This document shows positions 18,507-30,239 of a stretch of 64,000 nt of DNA, in pieces. This stretch comes from Phoenix dactylifera (Eukaryota; Streptophyta; Magnoliopsida; Arecales; Arecaceae), in the NCBI RefSeq assembly GCF_009389715.1, contig NW_024067666.1:3823001-3887000 (forward strand), read 5' to 3'. The stretch's first letter is position 1, and each line of letters opens with the position of its first letter. The notes under the pieces are model-generated. The model saw only the letters and a list, made by a program, of their open reading frames with translations. It ran no database searches and was not told the origin of the DNA. The position numbers were made by a program, and so were the translations under genes.

Positions 18507-20236
18507 ACAGGCGCCTGACTAGTAGATATCTAATTCATTAAGAGGGTCCCATGCAAATTAAGTCACATAACATTTTAGTCCAGCTAGCATTTCTCATAAA
18601 TGCGTGACAAGCCAAACAATAAAAAAAGTTCGACATACAACACTATCAATGAGAATGAAGTTTTAATCTCTTCTCTTCCTAAGTTCTGACTTTCACAACA
18701 ATAATGTTACCTGTTAGTGTCATAAACATCTCAAAAAAAAAAAAAAAAAAAGGGTATTGCTCCTCTAATGGTGAATGATGAATTGAGGAGAAAATTACAC
18801 CTCCCTGGAGACTCTTTAATGTGTAACGAGGCATATCTAAACTGAAGAATTCTTCCTTCCTCGGAGCCCCTCCAGTTTCTGGCTCTGCATCATGAGCTAG
18901 CCGTCAAAAGGGTGTCAAGGGGGTAGCCTTTGGAATTCTACTACTGCCATTATTCTTTGGTACTTCTTGTCTGGGACCTACGTATTTGCTTTCTTTTTTC
19001 TTTTACTTTGTTTATTTATCAGGAAATAGGGGCGCCCTACCGTGAGCAGGTTCATGATGATCCCCAGATGCCCATTGTCCTCCACAATCCTCTCTTACCT
19101 TTCGCTTTCAGATTGTCCTTTTTCATTTCATCAGTGCACATCACTCTCTCTTTCTCTCTTATTCGCACCTTGATTTATCTTATTCTAGATGGATGAGGGA
19201 AAGGGAGATGGAGGATAATAGCTGATAACCAAATCCATTTGTGATGATTTTAATATTTATAATATGGCCATGGTTCCATTGTTGGGCATGTCTCTATTAG
19301 GATTAATATCGTCCACATATATGACTTAGTTGTCAAATAATTATTGATGATAGGTTATGATAACACTATCCACTCTCTCTAGTTGTAGCTGAGGTATGGT
19401 TATCTAATGAGGATTTCTGGACCAGCCTATTTAAGCCTGGGATATCCCATCATTTTTATGATTTTTATGGAGGCATACGTTAGAAAATTTTTTATTCTTA
19501 AAGTTTTCTTCTAGATTTGCATAGAAAGAGATTTTGATCAAATACTTAAAAAATCATGGCTGGAGACTCCATAACATGTAACTTATTGTGTTTTGGCTTC
19601 AAAGATCTCTTAAACCCACAAATGAACGTGAAGTTTATTTGGAGCTCTCGGAAATAAATGATGACAAACCCCACGAGAAGCAATGCAGCAGGGCCGGAGA
19701 CACTAGGAGGACAACAACATGATGGTGAAGCAAACAAATAAGCCAAGTGAAGCAATCACTCAAGCCTTTCTTCCTTGGCCATGACTGTCTGTGAAGTAGA
19801 AATTCTTAGCGCAATCATATATTATACCATCTAACCTGTGAGAGATTCTCCAGTCCTGGAACTTTTTTTTCGTTTTTTTGGGGTGGAATCTAATCCAGCT
19901 GGAACTTTGTGCCGTGGCTCCCCAGCCCCGGCAGGGTGGTCCATCACAAGGATGGCTCAAACTCGTGATCATTTCATGGCCCCATTCTGGTCCTAATGTG
20001 GAGATGAACCCTTCATACATATAAAAACACACATATAGCTAAAAAAAAAAGGACAAAAAGAGAGAGAGAGAGAACGAAAGCAAAAGAAGGAAAGGATTCA
20101 TGTTGCCTTTGATTTTTACTGCGCAAGTTGCTGATCCTGTTGTTGGGCATTCAATAGCTCAGGGCAACCGGCAGTCAATATCACTATGGAAGAATATATA
20201 ATGCTTCTCTCAAAGAAGAAAACGATTAAAGATATG

Positions 20237-20237
<1 letters not shown>

Positions 20238-20277
<40 letters not shown>
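20238..20277. repeat. (TA)n microsatellite
   Basis: An uninterrupted TA run of about 40 bp. Confidence 0.9.
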
Positions 20278-20281
<4 letters not shown>

Positions 20282-20719
20282 GATCTGGATTTACAAAGTT
20301 TATTTAAAAAGGGTTCACATATATATTTTTAATTCTTGATGATTCTAATAGGTCTTAAGAAAACCTAAAAAATGGAAGCTCAGGAAACAATTTCAGTAAA
20401 CTCTTTCTACTACCTTTTTTTTATGCCTTGCAGCCTTAGAATTCCTGAGAAGACAACTGAAATGGATAGATGTGCAACTACCCCTAGACCTTTCTATGTC
20501 CATGGGACATCCCAACATTACTAACACAACAATTGTAACTCTGCTAGCAAATTGAACATTTCTGTGTAATACGAAAGGATAGAAATTTCCTGTATCTTCC
20601 AACAAAAATCTATGGTTGCCCAGCAGTATTTTCTTAATCAGAAAAGCCATGCAACTGGCTAAGGAATTTAATCACTACCCAATATGAAGAGATCTTAAAT
20701 ACAATAGCAAGGCATCATA

Positions 20720-20724
20720 GGGAT
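20720..20724. repeat. left target-site duplication (GGGAT) of the LTR retrotransposon
   Basis: GGGAT immediately before TGTTGG of the 5' LTR is repeated at 33472-33476 immediately after the ...CAACA end of the 3' LTR. Five bp is the normal size for Ty3/Gypsy integrase. Confidence 0.93.
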
Positions 20725-20762
20725 TGTTGGGGGAAAAACCCCAAGTCATACATCCACGGAGG

Positions 20763-20884
20763 CGCTCGGCCAAAGAGCGCCGACCGGAAAGCTGCTCGGC
20801 CAAGGAGTGCCGACCAGAGAGCTGCTCGGCCAAAGAGCGCCGACCGAAAAGCTGCTCGGCCAAGGGGTGCCGACCAGAGAGAGC
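20763..20884 (+). repeat. four 30-bp repeats in U3 of the 5' LTR
   Basis: Four tandem units of GCTCGGCCAA plus (A/G)GAG(C/T)GCCGACC and a GAAA or AGAGA spacer. The same array recurs in the 3' LTR at about 32298-32419. Its position in U3, upstream of the TATA box, suggests enhancer-like repeats, but that is inference. Confidence 0.85.
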
Positions 20885-21541
20885 GCCAAGAAGAGGCGCC
20901 CAGCCAAAATAATCAAAGTAGGGATGCTCGGCTAAAAAGAGCCGACCAGGGGGCAAAAAGCGCCGAATAGAGGCGCTCTGCTAGAAGGTGCTCGCCTAAA
21001 GAGCGCCGACCAGGAGTACTCAGAGCGGCCCCGCCACAGGGCGCCCCATTGGGCGACCAGCTCGGCTCGGCACCCCTGCCGAGCCGATGCCTTAATGTTT
21101 AACCTCCGCCTAAAGTCCAAGTGACTTGACAACTCTTACAGCTTGTAACCTGCCGTTATCTCCAAGCCATCAAGGCATAAGATCTTCGCAGGCATTCGCC
21201 ACGACCTGCCATTAATGCATGAGACTCCCTCAAGTCTCCGATGCACTCAGTCATTTAATGAACACGGCCCAAGACGATCTCCGGATCACTGAACCATCAG
21301 AGCGTATGGCTCTACCTGACCGCCGGTTCATTCGGTAATAAATGCACTTACCATCCACGGACCCCAGGCCCACCATGGCCGGCGGTTCAACAACTCCAAC
21401 AGGTCCGATCGACCGTGACAACTCCCTGGTTCCGGTCTGATCCGGTCCCGTTCTCCACTACGCCATTAATGGGCTAAATCGTGCCCAATTATCACAGAAC
21501 AGGACAAACCTCCGGTCACCTCCCAGGTAACCAAATCTTTT

Positions 21542-21549
21542 TATAAAAG
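21542..21549 (+). promoter_or_regulatory. LTR TATA box
   Basis: TATAAAAG lies 817 bp into the LTR. The same box sits at the same offset in the 3' LTR (33077-33084). Transcription would begin about 30 bp further on, which sets the U3/R boundary. Confidence 0.75.
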
Positions 21550-21937
21550 GAAGCCTGGGGGGAAGAGGGAGGGGACTCTCAGGACCCTTGGGACTGAACC
21601 CTCTTGGACAGCACAGATACAATGGATGACATCATCTTCTTCATCTTCTTGATCTAATCTAAATATTCTGGCTGTCTTCTCCACATACTCTCCTCCCTGC
21701 TCTCTCCACATACTTGCCCCCTCTGACTTAGGCATCGGAGGCCGGCGCCGGGGAGCCCGGCCACCGGCTTTTTTGCAGGACAGGACAGGATTGGATGCAC
21801 CACCCCTCTTCGGACGCTCCCACGCCCCACGGTGGAGGACGCAGCCGGCCGGCGCATCGCCGTCCGCCCCCTGCAGCAGCGGAGCTCCTCCTTCCCCGGC
21901 TTCGCGGCGGCCCCCGGGTCCAATTTCCAGCAACAGT

Positions 21938-21954
21938 TGGCGCTAGAGGAAGGG
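21938..21954 (+). other. likely primer-binding site
   Basis: TGGCGCTAGAGGAAGGG begins two bases after the 5' LTR. It starts TGG, as expected for complement of a tRNA CCA end. It is not the initiator-Met site TGGTATCAGAGC, and Tat elements often use other tRNAs. The tRNA cannot be named from this alone. Confidence 0.5.
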
Positions 21955-22110
21955 CCCGAGTTTGCTGCCATGAAGCTAAGAAGCAAAGGGGCTTCCAATG
22001 CCTCTCAACGTCCTCCACCTAGCCCGGAGCGTTCCGTCCGGAACTCATCACCTCCGACCGAGTCAGTTCATCAAGTTCGGCCGGAGTAGTTCGATGCCCT
22101 GGTACAACAG

Positions 22111-23120
22111 GTGCAGGCCCTGGCTACTGCTGTCCAAAGCCTGCAGCCCAGGGGCATCCCAACGGCACCGCCTCCTCCAGCTCCGGTTCAGCCGGAGCCT
22201 CCTACAAGTGGACTTCCCCTTCAAGGTCAGGACTCCCAAGTCCAGGCCTCCCCCTGGAGAGAGCGCCCAGCCAGAGGCCACGGAGGTTGGCCACAGCCTT
22301 CAGAAGCTGAGTCGGTTCCAGGGCAACCTGCGCCCGAACGAACCGCTGCAGCAATCCTCCAGAACGATGAACTCGACCGGAAGGTCGAGAAGCTGGAACG
22401 TCAAATCCAGACACTCCATGGGAGGAAGTCAGGACATAACGGCGACTTCGAGTTCAATACAAAGTCGCCCTTCTCCCAGGAAATTGAAGATGAACCGGTT
22501 CCGTTGCGGTTCAAGATGCCCCAGGTAGAGCCCTACAACGGCAAGGCTGATCCCCTGGACCACCTGGAAAGCTACCGGGTCTTAATGGCCCTACAAGGAG
22601 CCTCGGAGGCCATGATGTGCAAAGCTTTTCCGGCGACACTCCGAGGACCAGCCCGGTTGTGGTTTACCGGGCTGAAGCCGAGTACTGTCTCCTCCTTTGA
22701 GCAGCTCGGCAGACAGTTTGCTGGCAATTTCGCCGCCAGCCAGCCCCAGCGGCGGACATCCGACTCCCTCCTCGATATCAAACAGAAGGAGGGAGAATCC
22801 TTCAAGGAGTATTTGGATCGGTTCACCTCCGCAACATGGGAGGTCCGGGAGCTTGACCAGTCAATCGCCATGTCGGCGCTGAAGACTGAGCCCGGTCCTA
22901 CAGATTTCTCTTCTCGATCGAGAAGAGTTTTCCCGCGGACCTCACCGAAATGTTCGCTCGGGCGCGGAAGTACGCCAAGGCAGAAGAAGCCGTGGCAGCT
23001 AGGCGGGGCGGAGCCGAGCAGAACCCCAAGAAGAGACGCCGCGAGGAGCGCGGCCAGCCTAAAAGCCCGTCTCCGCAACGAGCTAAGAATCCGCCCCGCC
23101 CAAAGAGTCCACCCCGGCTG
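22111..23120 (+). other. LTR element gag region
   Basis: Fossil capsid-like region of the Ty3/Gypsy element. It shows the plant retrotransposon gag signature (DPLDHLESYRVLM, then MMCKAFPATLRGPARLWF and FKEYLDRF). A short coiled-coil-like Glu/Lys stretch precedes it. It belongs to the defective element at 20725-33471. Confidence 0.85.
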
Positions 23121-23299
23121 AGGGGACCGCCACGGCAGAGGTCACCACCCCGCCCGAGGTTCCCACTGCAAGCCCCTGCACCTGAAGGGAGGTATGAAAG
23201 ATACATTCCCCTCAACGCTCCTCGGGCCGAAATCCTCATGGAGATCGAGAGTCGGGATCGCATCCGGCTCCCACCTCCGAAGCCTGATACCCGAACCCG

Positions 23300-24150
23300 G
23301 CGCGATAACCGGAAGTATTGCCGTTTCCACCGGGATCAAGGCCATGATACCGAGGAGTGTTACCAGCTCCAAAATGAGATCGAAGCACTCATCCGCCGGG
23401 GGGTGCTCGATCGGTTTGTGCAAGGCCGGCGTGAAGAGAAGCAGCCCGCCGAAGGAGCAGCACAGCCTGAAGGTTCGAATGCCAACAGGCCCATCGCCGG
23501 CGTCATCAACACTATCCGAGGAGGAGCCTCGGCTGGAGAAGCTTCGGAGGAAGAAACCTCCTCAAAGCGCCTGCGCGCCTCTGAAGCCATCTCCTTTTCA
23601 GATGATGATTTAGAGGGAGTCGAAACTCCCCATGATGATGCAGTGGTCATCTCCATGATCATAAATAGATTTGATGTAAAACGCATCTTAGTTGATAATG
23701 GAAGCTCGGCGAACGTTTTGTACTTTGGTGCATATTGTAAAATGGGGATGACTAAAGAGCAGCTACGGAGGATGAATGCTCCGTTGGTTGGATTTACTGG
23801 GGATTCAGTCCCAGTAGAGGGCGAGATCGACCTTCTGGTCACAGCCGGGCTCGCCCCCCATGAAAGTACCGTGGGGATGAGCTTCCTCGTGATACGCCAT
23901 CCCTCGGTCTACAATGCCATCCTCGGAAGGCCAGGCCTCAACGCCCTTCGAGCGGTGGTCTCCACTCACCACCTGCTCATGCGATTCCCCACCAGCCAGG
24001 GGGTCGGCGAAGTCCGAGGAGACCAAATGGTGGCAAGGCGATGCTACCTGGCGACCCATGAGGCAAAGCGACCCGCCAAGGTGCCTGCCCCAGCGACTGA
24101 CCAGCCCTCAACCGAGGTTATGGAGGCACGGGTCGACCCTCAGAAAGAGC
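23300..24150 (+). other. LTR element zinc finger and aspartic protease region
   Basis: A Tat-type CRFHRDQGHDTEECYQL zinc-finger motif is followed by a protease with the VDNGSSANVLY active-site motif and the family context (MGMTKEQLRRM, then VYNAILGRPGLNAL). Fossil part of the element at 20725-33471. Confidence 0.85.
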
Positions 24151-24189
24151 GGGTAGAGCCTGTCGTCTCGTCAATTTCCTGCGAGACAA

Positions 24190-25550
24190 CATGGATGTCT
24201 TCGCATGGTCGCCTGCAGACATGCCAGGGATAGATCCAGAGATCATGGTCCACCGGCTCCAAGTAAAGCCGACCAGCAAGCCTGTGCGGCAGAAGAAGCG
24301 AGGTGCCGCCCCTGAGCGCCAGCGAGCAGCAGCCGAGGAGGTCAGTAAGCTCCTTGGAGCTGGCTTCATCCGGGAGATAGCCTACCCGGAGTGGCTCGCC
24401 AATGTGGTCCTCGTCAAGAAAGCCAACGGGAAGTGGCGTATGTGTGTGGACTACACCGACCTGAATAAAGCCTGCCCGAAGGACAGCTTCCCACTTCCCA
24501 GCATCGACCAGCTCGTGGACTCCACCTCGGGTCACGAGCTGCTGGCATTCATGGACGCCTTTTCCGGATACAACCAGATCCGCATGGCGCCAGAAGACGA
24601 GGAGAAGACCGCCTTTATCACCGATGGGGGAACCTACTGCTACAAGGTGTGCCGTTCGGCTTGAAAAATGCCGGGGCAACCTATCAAAGACTGGTCAGCC
24701 GGATCTTCAAAGATCAAATAGGCCGGAATATGGAGGTCCATGTGGATGACATGTTGGTAAAAAGCAAGGTGGCGCAAGATCATATAGCTGACCTCAATGA
24801 AGCATTCTCCACACTCCGAAAGTACCAGATGAAGCTCAATCCAGCCAAATGTGCATTCGAGGTCACCTCCGGCAAATTCCTCGGCTTCATCATTACACAG
24901 CGAGGAATTGAGGCCAATCCAGAGAAGATCCGAGCCCTCCAAAAGATGACGCCCCCCAGGACGGTCAAGGAGATACAACGGCTCACAGGCCGAGTTGCAG
25001 CCCTCGGGAGATTCATCTCCCGCTCGGCTGAGCGCTGCCTTCCATTCTTCGCAGCCCTCAAGAAGCCGAAGAATTTTTTGTGGTCGGACAAGTGCCAGCA
25101 ATCTTTTGAAGAGCTCAAGCACCTCCTGGCTTCCCCTCCCCTGCTCACAAAGCCTCACCAGGGCAAGCTTCTCTACCTGTATCTGGCCGTCTCCCCTGTG
25201 GCAGTAAGCTCGGTCCTGGTCCGAGAGGAGGGCAAACTTCAAAAGCCAGTATATTACACCAGCCGGGTCTTGAGGGACGCCGAGACCCGATACACCAAGC
25301 TTGAGAAGACTGCCTATGCCCTGGTCATCTCAGCTCGGAGGCTCCGACCCTACTTCCAAGCCCACACAGTGGCTGTGCTGACCGACCAGCCGGTCAAGCA
25401 GATCCTGCAGAAATCAGATCGCGCGGGACGGATCGCCAAATGGGCCATCGAGCTCGGGGAATTCGACAAGACCCAGACCGGCGATCAAAGCACAAGCGCT
25501 CGCAGACTTTATTGTCGAGTGCACTATACTGGATGAGATCGAGCCCGAAC
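24190..25550 (+). other. LTR element reverse transcriptase and first RNase H region
   Basis: RT motifs in order: KWRMCVDYTDLNKACPKD, FMDAFSGYNQI, PFGLKNAGATYQRL and the catalytic VHVDDML. The thumb/connection and first RNase H region follow (FLWSDKCQQSFEELK, then YYTSRVLRDAETRY). It is typical of the plant Tat group. Fossil part of the element. Confidence 0.88.
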
Positions 25551-25561
25551 CTGAACCACCA

Positions 25562-26000
25562 GTGGAGCAGACCCCGAGTTTGACATGGACTCTGCATGTC
25601 GATGGCTCTTCAAACTCGGGGGGTAGCGGAGCAGGGCTCATCCTCACTAGCCCAGAAGGGGTGGTCGCCGAGCAAGCCTTGCGCCTCGAGTTCCCTGCTT
25701 CCAATAATATGGCGGAGTACGAAGCGCTCGTCGCCGGGCTCAAGCTAGCCAAAGAGCTAGAAGTGAAGGACTTGAAGGCCTTCAGCGATTCTCAGCTCGT
25801 CGTCAACCAAATTGTGGGCGACTTCGAAGCCAGAGACCCGACCATGCAGAAGTATCTTCAGAAGGTACGGGATCTCGCCTCGACCCTGGACTCTTTTCAC
25901 ATTCAACATGTTGCCAGGTCGGAGAACCTCAGGGCCGACCAGCTATCAAAGCTGGCGTCCTCTCGCATGAGCGAGCTTCCCAAGGAGGCAGTACTGGAGT
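25562..26000 (+). other. LTR element second RNase H region
   Basis: HVDGSSNSGGSGAGLIL, then NNMAEYEALVAGLKLA and FSDSQLVVNQI: the D, E, D acidic residues of an RNase H fold, followed by an HVARSENLRADQLSKLA tail. A second, archaeal-like RNase H between RT-RH and integrase is characteristic of Tat elements. Confidence 0.8.
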
Positions 26001-26149
26001 ATCTCCAAAAGCCTAGTACAGATGAGCCCGAGCAGACCCTCTGCACTGAGTTCGAGCCAAGCTGGATGGACGAACTCATCGGCTACCTGCAAGACGAAGT
26101 CCTCCCCACCGACGAAGAAGAGGCTCGCCGGATCAAACGCCTCGCTACC

Positions 26150-27295
26150 CGGTACATATTGTACGAGGGAAAGCTCTATCGGAGATCCTTCACCTCTCCC
26201 CTCCTCAGATGCCTCCGCCCAACGGAGGCTGATTATGCCCTACGCGAAGTCCACGAAGGGATTTGCGGGAACCATTTGGGAGGGCGAGCATTGGCCCATA
26301 AAATTCTGCGCCAAGGATATTATTGGCCGACACTCCAGAAGGATGCTATGGACTTCGTCCAAAGATGCGACCGGTGCCAAAGGAACGCCAATGTTCAGCG
26401 CCGGCCTTCGGCTCCTTTGACTTCTATCAGCTCCCCTTGGCCCTTTGCCCAGTGAGAAATTGACATCCTAGGGCCATTTCCACTGGCCACCGGGCAAAGA
26501 AAATTTCTGGTCGTCTCCATCGACTATTTCACCAAGTGGGTGGAAGCCGAGCCCCTTGCCCGGATCACCGAGCAGAAGATGCGGGATTTTGTTTGGAAGT
26601 CCATTATCTGCAGATTCGGGCTTCCCCGCATCCTCATCTCTGATAACGGTCGCCAATTCGACAACATTCACTTCAGAGAGTTCTGCTCCGAGCTTGGCAT
26701 TGACCACCGCTTCACCTCGGTCGCGCATCCTCAAACGAATGGAGAAACCGAGGTAACAAATTGTACTATTTTGCAGGGTCTCAAAGCCAGGCTCGACAAA
26801 TCCAAAGGACAATGGGTCGAAGACCTATATAATGTCCTGTGGGCTTACCGGACCACGTTCCGTGTCCCCACCGGTGAGACTCCCTTCAACCTAACATATG
26901 GAACGGAGGCCGTCATCCCACTGGAACTTGGGCTTCCCTCTCCAAGAGTCGAGCATCATGATGCCGGCTCCAACTCTTCGCAGCTCAGAAGCAACCTCGA
27001 CTTGATCGAGGAAACAAGGGAGGCCGCCCGAGTTCGTATGGCGAGGTACCAGCAAAAGACAGCTCAGTACTACAACGCCAGGGTCAAAATCAAATCTTTC
27101 AGACCAGGAGACCTTGTCCTCAGGAGAGCTGAAGTCTCCCGACCAACTGAGCAAGGGAAGCTGGCCCCAAACTGGGAAGGACCATATCGAGTCACGCGCA
27201 TCCACCGACCCGGGACTTATCAGCTAGAGTCCCTAGACGGGACTCTTATTCCGCGGAGCTGGAGCTCTGAAAATCTCCGCGTGTACCATCAGTAG
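26150..27295 (+). other. LTR element integrase region
   Basis: An HHCC zinc-binding part (GNHLGGRALAHKILRQGYYW, then CDRCQRNAN) precedes the catalytic core (KWVEAEPLA, SDNGRQFDN and HPQTNGETE give the D, D, E residues). A GPY/F-like C-terminal end follows (NWEGPYRVTRI). No chromodomain is seen. Fossil part of the element. Confidence 0.88.
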
Positions 27296-27439
27296 AACCA
27301 TATGGGGTTTCCCATTATTCAACTATTGAATTTCGTTTTATGAATTCCATTTTATAATAAATTTATGGTCCGCATACTCATTTTGAGCTCACCGATTTTT
27401 CTGATTATCTCATGGTGTCAGGTTTATTTCTCCTACCTT

Positions 27440-28290
27440 GACCACGGTCAGGATGCCCTGCCGCAACGGGAGGCCCCGGCTATAGGGATGCTCGAGACGC
27501 CGGGATATGAGTTAACGGTCCTCTCTGACCGGACGAGCTCGGCTCGTGCTCCATCGGCTATGAGTTAGCGATCCTCTCTGACCGGACGAGCTCGGCTCGT
27601 GCTCCATCGGCTATGAGTTAGCGGTCCTCTCTGACCGGACGAGCTCGGCTCGTGCTCCTACCCTGAGACGTCAGGATGCCCCAATATATTGGGATGCCCT
27701 GCCGCAACGGGATGCCCCGATCCGTCGGGATGGCCCGAGACGTCGGGATATGAGTTAGCGGTCCTCTCTGACCGGACGAGCTCGGCTCGTGCTCCATCGG
27801 CTATGAGTTAGCGGTCCTCTCTGACCGGACGAGCTCGGCTCGTGCTCCTACCCTGACCACGGTCAGGATGCCCCGAGACGTCGGGATGCCCCGATCCGTC
27901 GGGATGCCCCGAGACGTCGGGATGCCCCGGCTATAGGGACGCTCGAGACGTCGGGATATGAGTTAGCGGTCCTCTCTGACCGGACGAGCTCGGCTCGTGC
28001 TCCATCGGCTATGAGTTAGCGGTCCTCTCTGATCGGACGAGCTCGGCTCGTGCTCCATCGGCTATGAGTTAGCGGTCCTCTCTGACCGGACGAGCTCGGC
28101 TCGTGCTCCTACCCTGACTACAGTCAGGATGCCCCGAGACGTCGGGATGCCCCGGCTATAGGGATGCTCAAGACATCGAGATGAGTAAGCGGTCCTCTCT
28201 GACCGGACGAGCTCGGCTCGTGCTCCATCGGCTATGAGTTAGCGGTCCTCTCTGACCGGACGAGCTCGGCTCGTGCTCCATCGGCTTCAG
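27440..28290 (+). repeat. array of about 53-bp tandem repeats in the element's 3' region
   Basis: About ten copies of a unit that reads GTTAGCGGTCCTCTCTGACC, then GGACGAGCTCGGCTCGTGCTCC and ATCGGCTATGA across short boundaries. They are grouped in twos and threes and separated by a shorter repeat, GGATGCCC(C)GAGACGTCG. Copies are nearly identical. Amplified tandem repeats in this position are a known trait of Retand-type elements. Confidence 0.9.
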
Positions 28291-28323
28291 CCAACGAGTT
28301 CGGCCCGCTCTTCATCACCGGAT

Positions 28324-28880
28324 CTCTGCCGGCGTCCCCAAAGAACGGAGTCCGAGCAGAGAAGTGTCTTCAGTCGCCTTGGCGCAAGGACACATGGTAC
28401 AAGAGAAGCGTCTTCAGTCGCCTCGGCGCAAGGACGCACACGGTACAAGGTACCCATTTATGTAATGCTTTTACATTATTCTATCTATTTTTGGATTTCT
28501 CTGCCAACATCCCCAAAGAACGGAGTCCGAGCAGAGAAGTGTCTTCAGTCGCCTCGGCGCAAGGACACATGGTACAAGAGAAGCGTCTTCAGTCGCCTCG
28601 GCGCAAGGACGCACACGGTACAAGGTACCCATTTATGTAATATTTTTACATTATTTTATCTATTTTCGGATTTTTCTCTGCCGACGTCCCCAAAGAACGG
28701 AGTCTGAGCAGAGAAGTGTCTTCAGTCGCCTCGGCGCGAGGACACATGTTAAAGGTACCCATTTACTTAATGTTTCTACATTAATGTTTTTACATTACCT
28801 ATTCTGTTCTCGGATTTTCTCTGCCGATGTCCTCAAGGAACGGACACCGAGCAGAGGAGCGTCTTCGATCGCCTCGGCGA
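28324..28880 (+). repeat. four tandem units of about 175 bp in the element's 3' region
   Basis: Units start CTCTGCCGGCGTCCCC-like at 28324, 28499, 28676 and 28819 (periods 175, 177 and 143). Each has one or two GTCTTCAGTCGCCTCGGCG sub-repeats and an AT-rich CCCATTTATGTAAT stretch. The third is shortened and the fourth is the most diverged. Confidence 0.85.
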
Positions 28881-29387
28881 AGGAGTGCTCGTGACACCAG
28901 CACATTATCATACAAAGTCCGGCGAATCCCCGTCACAAGCTGACGGGCATTCGACTTGTTCGTTAGAAACGAACGTATTCCGCCCCGGCAACGCGAGGAT
29001 TGAAAATAGGTAACTTCGCTGAAGTTTGAGTCCTGGTGACCGCCTTAGGGCTCGGTCAAGTCCTGGACTAGGCACCGAAAAACTCTCCGAGCTCGAATCC
29101 TTGGTATAAGCTCAAGCGTTGCTATACCACTGGTTGAAGGACCGAGCAATGGAGCTCGGGAAGCCAAACTTAAACTCAAACCCTGTGGCGGGAAAAGCTG
29201 AGGCCCTAGAGCCCATATCCTCGGAACCTAAAACGGATCCGAGCAGAAAAACTTGGACTACGACAGACGAGTTTCCCAAAAAGGAATATATATTCATTTC
29301 AAAAAGGCCCGTAGGCTAAGTACAAAATTCGGGTTTGGCCCTTACAAGTATGGGAGGCCATCCCGACTTTACAAGAAATAACAAAAA

Positions 29388-30239
29388 TTACATCAAAGGC
29401 TCGAGCTCGACCACCTCGGCCTCGGCAGTACCGGGACTGGTTGGCTCAGCACCCGGGACCTCTTCGGTGGCCTCGACAGCAATGGGGGTAGCCTCGGAGG
29501 CGACCTCGGCAACTTCGGGGACGGCTTCGGCCGCCTCGGCCAGACCTCCCTGGTCGACTTCCGGAGTCTCTGCCTCCGCCCCCGGCCTTTCGACCCCTGC
29601 TCCCGGTTTGAGCAGGTTTACATCGAAGTCCGGGAGAAGCCGCCGCAACTGGTTGCGGAAATCCCGGAAGCCTTGGATCAGCCCGTTCACGCCCTCCTCT
29701 GCCATGAGTTCGCAAAACTCCTCCGACTCGCGGAAGAGCTTCACTGCGTTTTGGGCGTTCTCCCGGGCCTCTATCTCCCGGGCCTCGTGGTACGCGGCTC
29801 TCCGCTCGAGGCCCCTCAGCTCCTGCTCGAGCTCCGAATGTCGGAGGCGGGCATCCCCCACCTCCTGCTCGCGGGAGGCCAACGCCTGCTCGGCTTTGGC
29901 CAATCGAGCCTCTGCGGCGCGCAGCTCGGACCTCGCCAATGCGTGCGCGCCCTTCTCTTCATCGAGCTCAGCGGTCAGAGCTCGAATCTTTTCATCAGAT
30001 GCTCCGACTTTCCCTTGGAGCACCTGCTGTTCGGCCTCAGAGGCCTGGTATTTCTCCTTGGAGGCCAGGTACTTCGCCTCGGCGGCCATGTACCTCTTCT
30101 GGGCCTCCTCGTAGCTGCGCTGGCACCTCCGGGCTTTCTCCCGGTACTCTTGAACCAGGTGCATCAGCATCTCTGTCTCGTGCAAGTGCTGTAAAAGAGA
30201 GACGTAAGGCGCCACGAGTAAAAAATCTCTACAAATCAC
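29388..30239 (-). other. antisense frame of the LTR element: coiled-coil protein part
   Basis: A long Glu/Ala/Arg-rich frame on the strand opposite to gag-pol. It has heptad-like coiled coil (repeats of LASREQEV, EARLAKAEQAL, ELRGLERR type) and an acidic tail. Antisense frames in the 3' region are a known feature of several Tat elements. A consensus splice donor and acceptor pair separates it from the next frame upstream, as expected for a spliced antisense transcript. Its function is not known. Confidence 0.6.

Larger units (their letters stand above)
18263..20719. other. gene-free stretch up to the LTR retrotransposon
   Basis: No supported gene. It contains two (AT)n tracts, an A-run at about 18733-18751, and assorted unique-looking sequence. 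Short frames at 18930-19196 and 19546-20032 show no family signature. Confidence 0.5.
20725..21935 (+). repeat. 5' LTR (1211 bp)
   Basis: It starts TGTTGGGGG and ends CCAGCAACA, with TGTTG/CAACA terminal inverted repeats. It is almost identical to 32260-33471. It carries four units of about 30 bp near its start, a TATAAAAG box at 21542-21549, and a GC-rich downstream third. Confidence 0.95.

Noticed and set aside
27440-28290. Array of short repeats that looks CRISPR-like at first sight
   Set aside because: The units abut or are spaced by another repeat, not by unique spacers. The array is inside a plant LTR retrotransposon and there are no cas genes.
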